Below are positions 14,026 through 21,854 of a DNA stretch of 23,730 nucleotides, piece after piece. The translations under genes and the position numbers were made by a program. Source of the stretch: Planctomycetales bacterium (GTDB taxonomy: Bacteria; Planctomycetota; Phycisphaerae; SM23-33); contig DAOWOP010000021.1 of assembly GCA_030642005.1 (NCBI GenBank), positions 1 to 23,730 of the forward strand, given 5' to 3'. Position 1 is the stretch's first letter. Every line of letters starts with the position of its first letter. Below the pieces are notes generated by a model. The model saw only the letters and a program-made list of their open reading frames with translations, was not told where the DNA came from and did not search any database.

Positions 14026-14094
14026 CCGTCGCCGGTACGGCGACGAATAACGATATTACGCAGGCGACTTGATTCGTCGCCGTGCCGGCGACGG
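14026..14094. repeat. Paired palindromes downstream of rplT
   Basis: Arms 14026-14048 and 14072-14094 are inverted copies (23 bp, one mismatch). Each arm is itself a perfect hairpin: CGTCGCCG and its complement around three bases. The structure lies between rplT and pheS and may terminate or attenuate the ribosomal protein transcript. It is similar in plan to the inverted repeat at 4691-4767. Confidence 0.7.
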
Positions 14095-14111
14095 TAACGG
14101 GTTGTTGCAGA

Positions 14112-14744
14112 TTATTTTTTCTTTTTCGTCGCAGCGCTTTTTTTGCTTGTTTTGGTGGTTGCAGTTTTCTTCGTGGTGGTTTTTTTCTTTACCGTTTTTT
14201 TTGTAGTGGTTTTTTTAGCGGCCGTCGTTTTTTTGACGGCGGCCTTTTTGACCGTCTTTTTGGTCGTGGTCTTTTTGGCGGCGGGTTTCTTTTCCGCTTT
14301 GGTGATTGTCTTCTTTTCGACGTCGGGTTTTGCCTCCGCCTTTGCCGGCGGGGCTTTTTCGACAGCGGCCTTGGCGACAGGTTTTTTTGCGGGGGGCTTA
14401 CCGGCGGCGACGGCGGCAATCTTGTCGAAGGCGGCTGGGTCGGATACGGCAATGTCAGCCAGCGACTTGCGATTGATTGTGATGCCGTGGGATGAAAGGG
14501 CGTTCATAAATCGGCTGTAGGTCAGCCCGCGCATCCTGCAGGCGGCGGAGATGCGCGTAATCCAGAGTCTGCGGAAATCCCGCTTCTTTAGTTTTCGCCC
14601 AATCGTCGCGTACTGGCCTGCGCGAAGGACGGCCTCCTTTGCGGCGCGGTATCGCCGTGAACCGGCTCCGATGTATCCGCGGGCTGCTTTGAGGACCTTT
14701 TTGTGCTTTTGGGTGCGGGCTGCACCTTTTCTTACTCGTGGCAT
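14112..14744 (-). CDS. rplT: 50S ribosomal protein L20 with long basic C-terminal tail
   Basis: Residues 1-115 are a standard L20 (MPRVRKGAARTQKHKKVLK, then RDFRRLWITRISAACRMRG). It binds 23S rRNA early in 50S assembly. About 95 more residues follow, almost only Lys, Ala, Thr and Pro in short repeats such as KKTTTKKTVKK, so the protein is nearly twice its usual length. The tail resembles histone H1-like or AlgP-like repeats and should be disordered and bind nucleic acid. The reading frame is uninterrupted and ends in TAA, so it is not an obvious frameshift. AGAGG lies about eight bases before the ATG. rpmI is 75 bases upstream. Confidence 0.95.
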   Translation of the reverse strand: MPRVRKGAARTQKHKKVLKAARGYIGAGSRRYRAAKEAVLRAGQYATIGRKLKKRDFRRLWITRISAACRMRGLTYSRFMNALSSHGITINRKSLADIAVSDPAAFDKIAAVAAGKPPAKKPVAKAAVEKAPPAKAEAKPDVEKKTITKAEKKPAAKKTTTKKTVKKAAVKKTTAAKKTTTKKTVKKKTTTKKTATTKTSKKSAATKKKK

Positions 14745-14819
14745 AATACGTTCCTCTCTGGCCGATGGACCCCGCGCGATACGGGTGTTGTCGTTCCCAG
14801 TCGGCCTTACGGTAAGTTG

Positions 14820-15014
14820 TTATAGACCCATAAGCCTCTTGGCGTGTTTTGCAAACCCTTTGGAGAGCAGTCGGCTCTTGCGCAGGTTGCGTACGCGCTT
14901 AGCGCCCTTGGTCGATTTCAAGTGGCCTGCCATCGGGCGATGACGCTTCAGTTTGCCCCTGGCGGTTATCTTTATCCGCTTGGCCACCGACTTATTTGTT
15001 TTCATCTTCGGCAC
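14820..15014 (-). CDS. rpmI: 50S ribosomal protein L35
   Basis: The 64-residue protein is MPKMKTNKSVAKRIKITARG..., a usual L35 length and sequence. The best start is GTG at 15014, because GAGG lies eight bases upstream and L35 proteins begin MPKMKT; the ATG at 15005 would shorten it. It is followed by rplT as in most bacteria. The infC gene that usually precedes it is not upstream here; a glycosyltransferase gene is. Confidence 0.95.
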   Translation of the reverse strand: MPKMKTNKSVAKRIKITARGKLKRHRPMAGHLKSTKGAKRVRNLRKSRLLSKGFAKHAKRLMGL

Positions 15015-15142
15015 GTTGAATACCTCACGCGGGTCGGGTATAAAATTCGCCCGCCGCAAATCGAGATGATATTCTAACAAGCGACGGGAAAACGTAAAGG
15101 ACTTTTTTAAAGAAAAAGCCCCTCGTTCCTTTTGACCGTTCC

Positions 15143-16330
15143 CTATTCCTTTTTATAGGCGGTATTTCGCCAGGTGATTTGAGCGCCGCGGCGGAGTTTG
15201 GTCATGGCCGAAACCAGCGCGACTATGCCGACAACACATCCGAGGGGATAGGTCAGCGCCATTTGCGATTTCGCTCCTATTATCGGGCAGAACCGCCAGA
15301 TAATACTTATTTGCATCGCGGCTGCCGCTATACCAAGCAAGGCCAGGGCAAGGAAGAGTCCGGCCGGTTCGGCCCCGGCCGACGCGGCGGCCAGACCTAT
15401 AATCACGGCTGCGTACGGCAGCAGGCCCATCACTATCAGCACCATTAAAGATACGCCCAGCCGCTTCAGTGTCCCGAAGGTTCCATAGAATATCCTGCTC
15501 CAGCCACGGAGCGTCTCGCGCAGCGACGTGTACATTCGCACCGTGCTTAGCCCGTCATTGCGAACCACGCGCAGGTTCAGCCCGGCCGACTTGATACGAG
15601 CGGCCATGTGCATGTCTTCGTTGACCTTGTCCCTGACGGCCTCGTGCGTGCCGATCTGCTCATAGACCGACCGTTTCATCAGCATGAACGCGCCGTTGGC
15701 GTATGCGTGCGGCTTGGCTGGGTCGTTGACCTTGTCGGGGTGGAACCAGATCATCATTATTCCGCTGCACACCGGCTGGGCGACGTTTTCCCAGAATGTA
15801 TGCATCTGGAGGTTCGGCAGGATACTGAGCAGGTCCGCACCGGTCTGCTCGGCGTAGGCAAACGCCACGGACAGCGTGCGTTTGGAAGTCTGCCGGCAGT
15901 CGGCGTCGATCATGCAAAGCCAATCGCTGCCGGTGGTGGCGATGGCGGTCTGCATGGCGTTATTCTTGCCGCACCACCCGTCGGGCAGATGTTCAATGTT
16001 GATAAGGCGGAGACGATCATCCTCCGCCGCGATACGTTCGGCTATCGCAGCTGTCGCATCAGTGCTGCGGTCGTTGGCGACGATCATCTCGAAATTCGGG
16101 TAATCCTGGTCGAGCATCGAACGGACGCACTGCTCGATGTTTTCGGCCTCATCCTTGGCGGCGACGAAAACGCTGATCCGCGGGGGAGGGTTGCCCGGAT
16201 TACTTTCTGGATAATCTTCCGCCAGCACGAATCCGTGCTTATGCTGTCTGTTTATCATCCAGTGGCGAGACGTCCACACAGCCAGCACACCGCTCGTCAG
16301 AACAATCAGGATTATCGTCAATGCTGTCAT
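15143..16330 (-). CDS. Membrane glycosyltransferase, family 2 (HpnB/CrtQ-like)
   Basis: The 395-residue protein has one N-terminal membrane helix and a GT-A domain. The domain begins PRISVFVAAKDEAENIEQCV, contains LPDGWCGKNNAMQ, and has the metal-binding IDADC (Asp-Ala-Asp). A QxxRW-like segment RGWSRIFYG follows. Three or so C-terminal membrane helices end the protein. The GWxGK signature is shared with HpnB- and CrtQ-type enzymes that act on hopanoid or carotenoid lipids. The substrate cannot be read from sequence, and no other lipid genes are adjacent. The start is 17 bases after the larC stop, so both are likely one transcript. Confidence 0.85.
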   Translation of the reverse strand: MTALTIILIVLTSGVLAVWTSRHWMINRQHKHGFVLAEDYPESNPGNPPPRISVFVAAKDEAENIEQCVRSMLDQDYPNFEMIVANDRSTDATAAIAERIAAEDDRLRLINIEHLPDGWCGKNNAMQTAIATTGSDWLCMIDADCRQTSKRTLSVAFAYAEQTGADLLSILPNLQMHTFWENVAQPVCSGIMMIWFHPDKVNDPAKPHAYANGAFMLMKRSVYEQIGTHEAVRDKVNEDMHMAARIKSAGLNLRVVRNDGLSTVRMYTSLRETLRGWSRIFYGTFGTLKRLGVSLMVLIVMGLLPYAAVIIGLAAASAGAEPAGLFLALALLGIAAAAMQISIIWRFCPIIGAKSQMALTYPLGCVVGIVALVSAMTKLRRGAQITWRNTAYKKE

Positions 16331-16346
16331 GGTCGGGATTCGTGGA

Positions 16347-17546
16347 TTAATTTCCTTCCTGCGATTCGCGGTGAACTTGAATCGCTGCGGCGATTACTTC
16401 TTTGACCGGCGCGCCGTGAGCCTCGGCGGCCGACGAGCAATCGGCGAACTCCGGCGAGGCGGTTATGGTGTTCCCGTCGCCGCTGCCGATCTTTACACGA
16501 ATCGGCCCGTAGGCGGTTTCAACTGTTACGTGCCTGCGGGCGAGTTTGCTTCGCGTGCAGGTCCGCCGGCGGACGCCGAGCGTCGTAGTTTCGGTGAAGA
16601 TGATTTCTTCCGCCCGTCCGACATCAGCCGGCGCGCACAAAGCCGACAGCGTCCACGCCGGGCGGGACTTTTTCATATAAATCGGCGCAGCCCATGCATC
16701 GGCGCAACCGGCCTGGAGCAATTTCTCAATCGTCGCTCCGATTACCTCGCCGGTGCAGTCGTCCAGATTGGCCGACAGTTCCACCATGCAATCGACTGAG
16801 CCGTCATCGGCAGAGTTGCCTATGAACACTCGCAGGAGGTTCGGCGGCTCGCCCGGTCCGGTATCTTCGCGCGAGCCGGCGCCGTATCCGACGGCCGACA
16901 GCGCCATCGCCGGAACCGGGCCGACCGAACGCGCCAGAGTGGTCAGTACGGCCGCGGCGGTGGGGGTGGTCAGTTCGCCGGTTACACCTTCGGTTATTGC
17001 TTCGGCGGTTGTCGCCCCTTTGAGAAGTTCGACCGTAGCCGGCGCAGGCAGAGGAAGCGTTCCGTGTTCGGCCTCGACCGTTCCACGCCCAAGCGGAATC
17101 GGCGAGCAGTGGACCTCTTCGATACCGAGCATTTCGATTCCAACGGCAGCGGCCACTATGTCAATAATACTATCGACGGCTCCAACTTCGTGAAAATGGA
17201 TTTTGGCGACGTCCATATCGTGGACCTTGGCTTCGGCCTGGGCCAGTCGGCGAAATATCGCCTCGGCGGTCTCGGCGGACCGCCCCGGCAGGGCGGCGCT
17301 GCGAATAATCGACAGGATGTCATCCAGATTGCGGTGGGGCTGGTCCGCCTCGGACGCTGTTACCGTGAACTTCGTTCCGGCCAGTGCGCCGCGACGGACC
17401 TTCGAAGCCGAGATGTCGCAGCCGGGAAGTTTCAGTCCGGCAAGTTGCTTTTGCAGTGCTTCGAAGTCCAGACCCGCATCCAGCAGCGCCCCGACGATCA
17501 TGTCGCCGGCCGCTCCGGAGAAGCAATCAAAGTACGCTAAATTCAT
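16347..17546 (-). CDS. larC: LarC nickel chelatase (nickel-pincer cofactor synthesis)
   Basis: The 399-residue protein starts MNLAYFDCFSGAAGDMIVGALLDAG, the signature of LarC (DUF111). LarC inserts nickel into pyridinium-3,5-bisthiocarboxylate mononucleotide to finish the cofactor of lactate racemase and related enzymes. It is one uninterrupted frame, whereas Lactobacillus needs a programmed frameshift. No larA, larB or larE is in the window. The ATG at 17546 has GGAG seven bases upstream; the TTG before it is not needed. It is divergent from the hydrogenase-like operon, which hints at nickel use but proves no link. Confidence 0.92.
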   Translation of the reverse strand: MNLAYFDCFSGAAGDMIVGALLDAGLDFEALQKQLAGLKLPGCDISASKVRRGALAGTKFTVTASEADQPHRNLDDILSIIRSAALPGRSAETAEAIFRRLAQAEAKVHDMDVAKIHFHEVGAVDSIIDIVAAAVGIEMLGIEEVHCSPIPLGRGTVEAEHGTLPLPAPATVELLKGATTAEAITEGVTGELTTPTAAAVLTTLARSVGPVPAMALSAVGYGAGSREDTGPGEPPNLLRVFIGNSADDGSVDCMVELSANLDDCTGEVIGATIEKLLQAGCADAWAAPIYMKKSRPAWTLSALCAPADVGRAEEIIFTETTTLGVRRRTCTRSKLARRHVTVETAYGPIRVKIGSGDGNTITASPEFADCSSAAEAHGAPVKEVIAAAIQVHRESQEGN

Positions 17547-17647
17547 CAACTCACTCCCGCGTGCAGGCGGATAAGTCTATGCTACTTGCAGGCGGCGGGC
17601 AACCGGCAATCGGATCGGGATGCAAAATTGTCGTTTTGTGTCTTTTG

Positions 17648-17661
17648 TGAAAAATTTCTCA
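17648..17661. promoter_or_regulatory. Imperfect palindrome in the divergent control region
   Basis: TGAAAAATTTCTCA is a 14-base palindrome with one mismatched pair. It lies between larC and the redox operon, just upstream of the predicted -35 box of the latter. It could be an operator, but nothing shows which protein would bind. Confidence 0.25.
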
Positions 17662-17669
17662 ATTTGATG

Positions 17670-17699
17670 TTGTAATGTCGGAGAGTTGCATCCTATACT
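17670..17699 (+). promoter_or_regulatory. Predicted promoter of the hydB-hydG redox operon
   Basis: TTGTAA (17670-17675) and TATACT (17694-17699) are 18 bases apart, matching consensus at four and five positions. The leader to the GTG at 17764 would be about 58 bases and contains GGAG six to seven bases before the start. The larC promoter must lie in the same 217-base gap on the other strand but is not clear. Confidence 0.4.
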
Positions 17700-17763
17700 G
17701 CTTGCTTTGCAGAAGTGAACACGTAGATTTTGTCGATTCCAGAGTGTCTTTCCGGAGAAGGTT

Positions 17764-18804
17764 GTGGCGGTCTATTACCTGCCGAAAGACAAATTTGTGA
17801 AGTGGTTATCCAGCCTGGACGGAAAGACTGTTCTTGCGCCGGCGGCGACGGTTTTGGGTTCCTGGGTGCGTCGCTTCGAGTCTGACACCGGCGATCCTCC
17901 AGCCCTCGGCAAACCCCGCGCCGCCCAGAGCGCCAAAGGCTTTTTTCTTCCGGCGGCCGAGACGGTCGCAAGGTACGGACCAGGCGCATCCCCCGTCGCC
18001 GTCGCAGAAGCCAAAACTGTCATTGTCGGCGTTAGGGCCTGTGAACTGCGGGCCTGGAAATACCTCGACAAGGTCATGCTGGAGGGCGATTTCGACGACC
18101 CCGCCTACCGCGCCCGCAGGAATAACACGACAATCGTTTCGTGCGACTGCGCCGATTGTGCCGAGACGTGCTGCTGCGTGCTTGTTGACGGCCAGCCTTA
18201 CGTTGAAGAAGGCGACGGAGCGGATATTAACGTTACGGCGCTGGAAGAAGATGGGTATCTCGTCGAGCCGATGACCGATAAAGGCGGGGAATTGGTCTTG
18301 GCTGGTTGGCCCGAAGCCTCGGCTGAACAGTTAACCGCCCGGCAGAGTGTCCGCGAGGCGATGGTCCAGCGACTCAAAAAGCAGAATAGCGAATACGCCT
18401 TCAGCGCCACCGACGCGAACCCGCCGGTCCTGCCTTTGGACGACGACGAATCCTGGCAGCGCCACGCAGCCGATTGCGTCGAATGCGGCGCGTGCACGAA
18501 CATCTGCCCGACATGCCATTGCTTCTATCTGTTTGATCACAAGGTAGCGCCGAAGTCGGCGGAACGCGTACGCACGTGGGACAGTTGCCTGTTGAGCACG
18601 TATCACCGCATGGCCGGCGGGGAGAACATGAAAATCTCGCCGCGTCCCGAACTTCGCAGCCGGCTGGCCAATCGCATTCTGCACAAGTTCGTTTATTCGC
18701 CCCAGCAGTACGGGATGCTCGGCTGCGTGGGCTGCGGACGATGCGTCGATGCGTGTCCCGGCGCTATCGATATTCGCAAGGTGGTTGAGGACCTGGCCAA
18801 GTGA
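17764..18804 (+). CDS. hydB: Sulfhydrogenase/AsrA-like iron-sulfur subunit beta
   Basis: The 346-residue protein belongs to the HydB/AsrA family (beta subunit of cytoplasmic sulfhydrogenases, anaerobic sulfite reductase A). It ends in two ferredoxin-like [4Fe-4S] sites: Cys238, 241, 244, 248, and Cys321, 324, 327, 331. An earlier CDCADCAETCCC cluster (about residues 127-138) could bind another centre. These subunits pass electrons between the flavoprotein gamma subunit and a hydrogenase or reductase module. It starts with GTG, with GGAG upstream, and its stop overlaps the next start by four bases. The family is clear, but the partner enzyme is inferred from context. Confidence 0.85.
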   Translation: MAVYYLPKDKFVKWLSSLDGKTVLAPAATVLGSWVRRFESDTGDPPALGKPRAAQSAKGFFLPAAETVARYGPGASPVAVAEAKTVIVGVRACELRAWKYLDKVMLEGDFDDPAYRARRNNTTIVSCDCADCAETCCCVLVDGQPYVEEGDGADINVTALEEDGYLVEPMTDKGGELVLAGWPEASAEQLTARQSVREAMVQRLKKQNSEYAFSATDANPPVLPLDDDESWQRHAADCVECGACTNICPTCHCFYLFDHKVAPKSAERVRTWDSCLLSTYHRMAGGENMKISPRPELRSRLANRILHKFVYSPQQYGMLGCVGCGRCVDACPGAIDIRKVVEDLAK

Positions 18805-19619
18805 ATTCAGAGAATCCATACGAACCGGAACCGGCCGAACTCGTCGAGGTAATCGACGAGACGCCGACGATTAAGACGCTGGTGCTTAAGCCGGCTTCTC
18901 CATACCGTTTCAAGGCCGGTCAGTTCGCCCAGTTGACGCTGCCGGGAGTGGGCGAAGGCCCGTTCACTCCGTCCTCCAGCCCGCTGGAGCCGGAGCGGAT
19001 CGCCATAACAATCCTCAAGACCGGCGTGCTGACCGACCAACTCCACGAGTGTGCCGCCGGGCAGACACTAGGCCTCCGCGGGCCGTTCGGGAAGGGCTAC
19101 CCGGTCGATAAACTCGACGGCAAGGAGGTGCTGGTGGTCGGCGGCGGGGTCGGGCTTGCGCCGTTGCGGGCGCTAATTTACGCGCTGCTTGCGAGGCTGG
19201 AGCGGGTAAAACGCGTCAGCATCAAGTACGGCGCACGTGATACGAGCGAATTGCTCTACAGGAAGCAATACGATGAATGGGCCGGTACGGAAAAGGTGGA
19301 CTTCACGTGCAGTATAGATCGGCCCGAATCGGGCTGGGACGGCAACGTCGGCGTCGTTACTACATTATTAAAGGATATGGACATTGACCGGCCCAACTGC
19401 ATCGCCTTTGTCTGCGGGCCGAGTATAATGCTCAAATTCACTACCCAAACCCTTATGGAAGAGGGGCTTACGCCGGAGCAGATATATCTTTCGATGAACC
19501 GGCGGATGAGTTGCGGGATGGGCAAGTGCGGGCGGTGCAACATCGGGCCTTATTACCTCTGTAAAGACGGGCCTGATATGCAGTATTCGCTGATTAAAGA
19601 TTATCCGAACGTGTTTTGA
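18801..19619 (+). CDS. hydG: Sulfhydrogenase/AsrB-like flavoprotein subunit gamma
   Basis: The 272-residue protein is a ferredoxin-NADP reductase-type oxidoreductase. An FAD-binding barrel (about 1-105) is followed by an NAD(P)-binding domain with VLVVGGGVGLAPLRALI (110-126), then a [2Fe-2S] site with Cys238, 243, 246 and 254 near the end. In the HydG/AsrB family it exchanges hydride with NAD(P)H and passes electrons to the beta subunit. The GTG start overlaps the hydB stop (GTGA), so the two are translated together. Element E3 begins a few bases after the stop. Confidence 0.9.
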   Translation: MNSENPYEPEPAELVEVIDETPTIKTLVLKPASPYRFKAGQFAQLTLPGVGEGPFTPSSSPLEPERIAITILKTGVLTDQLHECAAGQTLGLRGPFGKGYPVDKLDGKEVLVVGGGVGLAPLRALIYALLARLERVKRVSIKYGARDTSELLYRKQYDEWAGTEKVDFTCSIDRPESGWDGNVGVVTTLLKDMDIDRPNCIAFVCGPSIMLKFTTQTLMEEGLTPEQIYLSMNRRMSCGMGKCGRCNIGPYYLCKDGPDMQYSLIKDYPNVF

Positions 19620-19622
19620 AAA

Positions 19623-19784
19623 AAATGTCTAATGTCCAATGACCAATGACTAATGAATGTCTAATGACTAATGTCCAAAAGAATCTCCACCTTATTTTTG
19701 TTTCAATCTTTCGCAGCGCCGGAAGCGGTTAGTCATTAGACATTAGTCATTGAATAGACATTGGTCATTAGACATTAGACATTG
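19623..19784. repeat. Heptamer inverted element E3 with remnant of a four-helix-bundle gene
   Basis: The left arm (19623-19676) has TAATGTC-type units and is nearly the same as that of E4. The right arm (about 19731-19784) has GACATTA-type units. The core (19685-19732) is the last 16 codons of a gene like the one at 23285, and the left arm still carries its start (ATG, MSK). It looks like an internal-deletion derivative of a gene-bearing element. It lies between hydG and the NuoG-like gene in the operon. Confidence 0.85.
19685..19732 (+). pseudogene. 3' remnant of a four-helix-bundle gene (S23 type)
   Basis: These 48 bases encode LHLIFVSIFRSAGSG and a TAG stop, matching the end of the intact gene (23630-23677) at 42 of 48 bases. 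Five of the six differences are silent; only the last residue changes (Gly for Ser). The ancestor was therefore a separate gene under protein-level selection before most of it was lost. In the frame of the remaining start codon the product would be only about 22 residues with a different sequence. Confidence 0.85.
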
Positions 19785-19816
19785 AAAGCGTTCACGGGAC
19801 ACATAATATCGAGCAA

Positions 19817-21358
19817 ATGGTGAATTCTGTCAATCAGAACAATCCGACCTGCTGCACTCTTTGCCCGGCGATGTGTCGGCTGGAGTTGGGGTGGGGCGCC
19901 CCTGATATTCCGGCCATTGAGTATCCCACCGAGGCGGGGGCTGGTCTGTGTCCTCGCGGTTCGGCCCTTGGCGAACTGCTGGGGTCGCCGTATCGTTTGC
20001 GCTGGCCGGTCGATATTGCCGCTGCGGCGGAACGTATGACCGGCGACGCGACGGTGCTGATTGACGGGAACCTGCCTCTGGAGGAAATTGCAGCCGCTGC
20101 GGAAATAGTTGCATCCTGGGACGGCGTTCAGTTGTGTTGCGTGGTAGCGCCGGAAGATGAGCAACTCCTGCTGGGCATCGAGTCGGCTGGGGCGGCGTAT
20201 CTGTCTGATGAAGACCTGACCGGCTGCGACGGATTTGTCGTCGTCGGCGACGCCTTCGCCGCCAATCCGCGATGCGCTCGTGGCGTGATGGACGCCCTGG
20301 CGCAGCATCGGCGAGCGCCGCTGGTGGTAATCGACACCGGCGGGGGCGTTACATTGAAATTCGCAACCCGGCGGATTACATGTCGGCCCAGCGCCGAAGC
20401 GGACGCACTGGTCGGCGACGAAGTGGCCTCGGCTGTCGAAGGCTGCAAGAGGCTGGGCGTGATTATCTCGGCAGAGCCGGGCAGGGGAGGCATTTGGCGG
20501 CGAGTCGGCAAGCAGGCCGGCGAACTGGCGAAATCTCACGGTGGGGGCGTCTCGGCGCAGACAATCGGTGCAAACGCCCTCGCTGCCGTGCGGGTCAGGG
20601 AGCATCTTGGGTTGATTTCCCTGGCAGAAGCAATGAAGTCGGACAACGGCGTCCGGGTATCGCTTGGCGTGGACTCACTTGGCATGTTCGGCTGGGCTGG
20701 GCCGGCTGTTGCGGTGGCGGCGGCGGCGCTGTCGAACCAGACCACCGAATCGGCTGAGGTCGTCCTGCCGGTGGCTCTGGCGTGCGAGATGGGCGGGACT
20801 TTCCTCCATGCCGGCGTGCGAGCGGTTCAAACATCGGCCTTGATGCCCCCGCCGGCGGGTGTGCCGACGGTCAGCGAACTTCTGCGGGCGTTGGCGGAGG
20901 CTGCGGGTGCGAAGGCCCCTCAATTCAGCGGCAAGTTACCGCCGACGGACCGGATTACCCCAGCCGGGGCGACGGAGACCAGTGTCTCATTGCCTGACGG
21001 CATGGTGCTCGTTTTCGCGCGACATGCCGCCCGACACGCCGAAGGGTCGTTGTCGGCCCATGCCGGCTGGCAGAGTCAGGCCATGCCGCTGCCGGAGATT
21101 CGCATATGCCCGGCCGATGCCGCCGAAATGGGCCTGGCCGATTTGGCCCAGGTCGAGGTCGAAACCGAGTCGCACAAGACAATCGCCCGCCTGCGGGTTG
21201 TCAGACACGTCGCGCCGGGGACGCTGGCGATTTCCGAAAGTTTCCCCGAAGCGCGCAGACTTATCCCATACGTTATTGACGCCGGAAGCGATGCGGTAAT
21301 CTCCGGCCCGGCGGCGGTCGCCGTCAGGGCTGTCGAACCGGCGAAGGCGCAGCAATGA
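19817..21358 (+). CDS. Short NuoG/FdhF-like molybdopterin oxidoreductase family protein
   Basis: The 513-residue protein begins with the [4Fe-4S] site of molybdopterin oxidoreductases: Cys13-x2-Cys16-x3-Cys20-x24-Cys45, the last in LCPRG. Later it has VLPVALACEMGGTFLHAGVR, the counterpart of the conserved E-GT-N-x-GR region of NuoG and formate dehydrogenases. An aspartate-decarboxylase-like domain (PLPEIRICPADAAEMGL, about 420-510) ends it. It is shorter than FdhF (about 700 residues), and I see no obvious catalytic Cys or Sec, so it may be a structural or electron-wire subunit rather than a formate dehydrogenase. The operon context suggests it links the HydBG module to the ferredoxin encoded next. 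Its stop overlaps that gene by four bases. Confidence 0.75.
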   Translation: MVNSVNQNNPTCCTLCPAMCRLELGWGAPDIPAIEYPTEAGAGLCPRGSALGELLGSPYRLRWPVDIAAAAERMTGDATVLIDGNLPLEEIAAAAEIVASWDGVQLCCVVAPEDEQLLLGIESAGAAYLSDEDLTGCDGFVVVGDAFAANPRCARGVMDALAQHRRAPLVVIDTGGGVTLKFATRRITCRPSAEADALVGDEVASAVEGCKRLGVIISAEPGRGGIWRRVGKQAGELAKSHGGGVSAQTIGANALAAVRVREHLGLISLAEAMKSDNGVRVSLGVDSLGMFGWAGPAVAVAAAALSNQTTESAEVVLPVALACEMGGTFLHAGVRAVQTSALMPPPAGVPTVSELLRALAEAAGAKAPQFSGKLPPTDRITPAGATETSVSLPDGMVLVFARHAARHAEGSLSAHAGWQSQAMPLPEIRICPADAAEMGLADLAQVEVETESHKTIARLRVVRHVAPGTLAISESFPEARRLIPYVIDAGSDAVISGPAAVAVRAVEPAKAQQ

Positions 21359-21849
21359 GCGGACAGATCGAAAAACGTGTTCTGCTGGACATGGATCGTT
21401 GCATAGAGTGCGGTTCGTGTGCGGCGGCGTGCTATTACAGTCATAACGGCATGCCGGCCGTTCAGTCGGCACGCCAGGGTCCGGCGCTGCTGCCGGTAAT
21501 CTGCCGGCAGTGCAAGGCCGCTCCGTGCGTCGATGTCTGCCCGGTCGAGGCGATGGTGCTGGACGACGACGGAATAGTGAGACGAAATCTCTCCCGCTGC
21601 ATCGGGTGCGGGTCGTGCGCGAGGGCCTGTCCGTTCGGCGTGCTGCCGAATGATGTTACACGCAAGCAGATCGCCAAGTGCGACCTGTGTGCCGACAGGA
21701 TCGCTTCAGGCAACGGGGCGGTGCCGCGATGTGTGGCTGCCTGCCCGACAGGGGCGCTTCAGTTCGCCGACGAGCACGAGGCCGTCGATGCGAATATCCT
21801 TATCCTCGGCGGACGAACCACGGGCGAGGACCGCTTCAAACGAAGGTAG
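21355..21849 (+). CDS. Four-cluster ferredoxin subunit (HycB/HydN-like)
   Basis: The 164-residue protein has four cysteine groups for four [4Fe-4S] centres: CIECGSCAAAC, CRQCKAAPCVDVCP, CIGCGSCARACP, and CDLC...RCVAACP. This arrangement is that of the electron-transfer subunits HycB, HydN and DmsB. It would carry electrons from the NuoG-like protein to the membrane hydrogenase-like module. It overlaps the upstream gene by ATGA and is followed five bases later by the membrane subunit. No Tat or Sec signal is seen, so it is cytoplasmic. Confidence 0.9.
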   Translation: MSGQIEKRVLLDMDRCIECGSCAAACYYSHNGMPAVQSARQGPALLPVICRQCKAAPCVDVCPVEAMVLDDDGIVRRNLSRCIGCGSCARACPFGVLPNDVTRKQIAKCDLCADRIASGNGAVPRCVAACPTGALQFADEHEAVDANILILGGRTTGEDRFKRR

Positions 21850-21854
21850 CGCGA

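Noticed and set aside
15608..16405. 265-codon open frame on the plus strand
   Set aside because: It is antisense to the glycosyltransferase and larC end, with no family resemblance.
19623..19784. CRISPR array suggested by repeated TAATGTC words
   Set aside because: The units are 7 bp with no unique spacers, they are arranged as facing arms, and there are no cas genes.
19775..20605. 276-codon open frame on the minus strand
   Set aside because: It is antisense to the NuoG-like gene and has shadow-frame composition.
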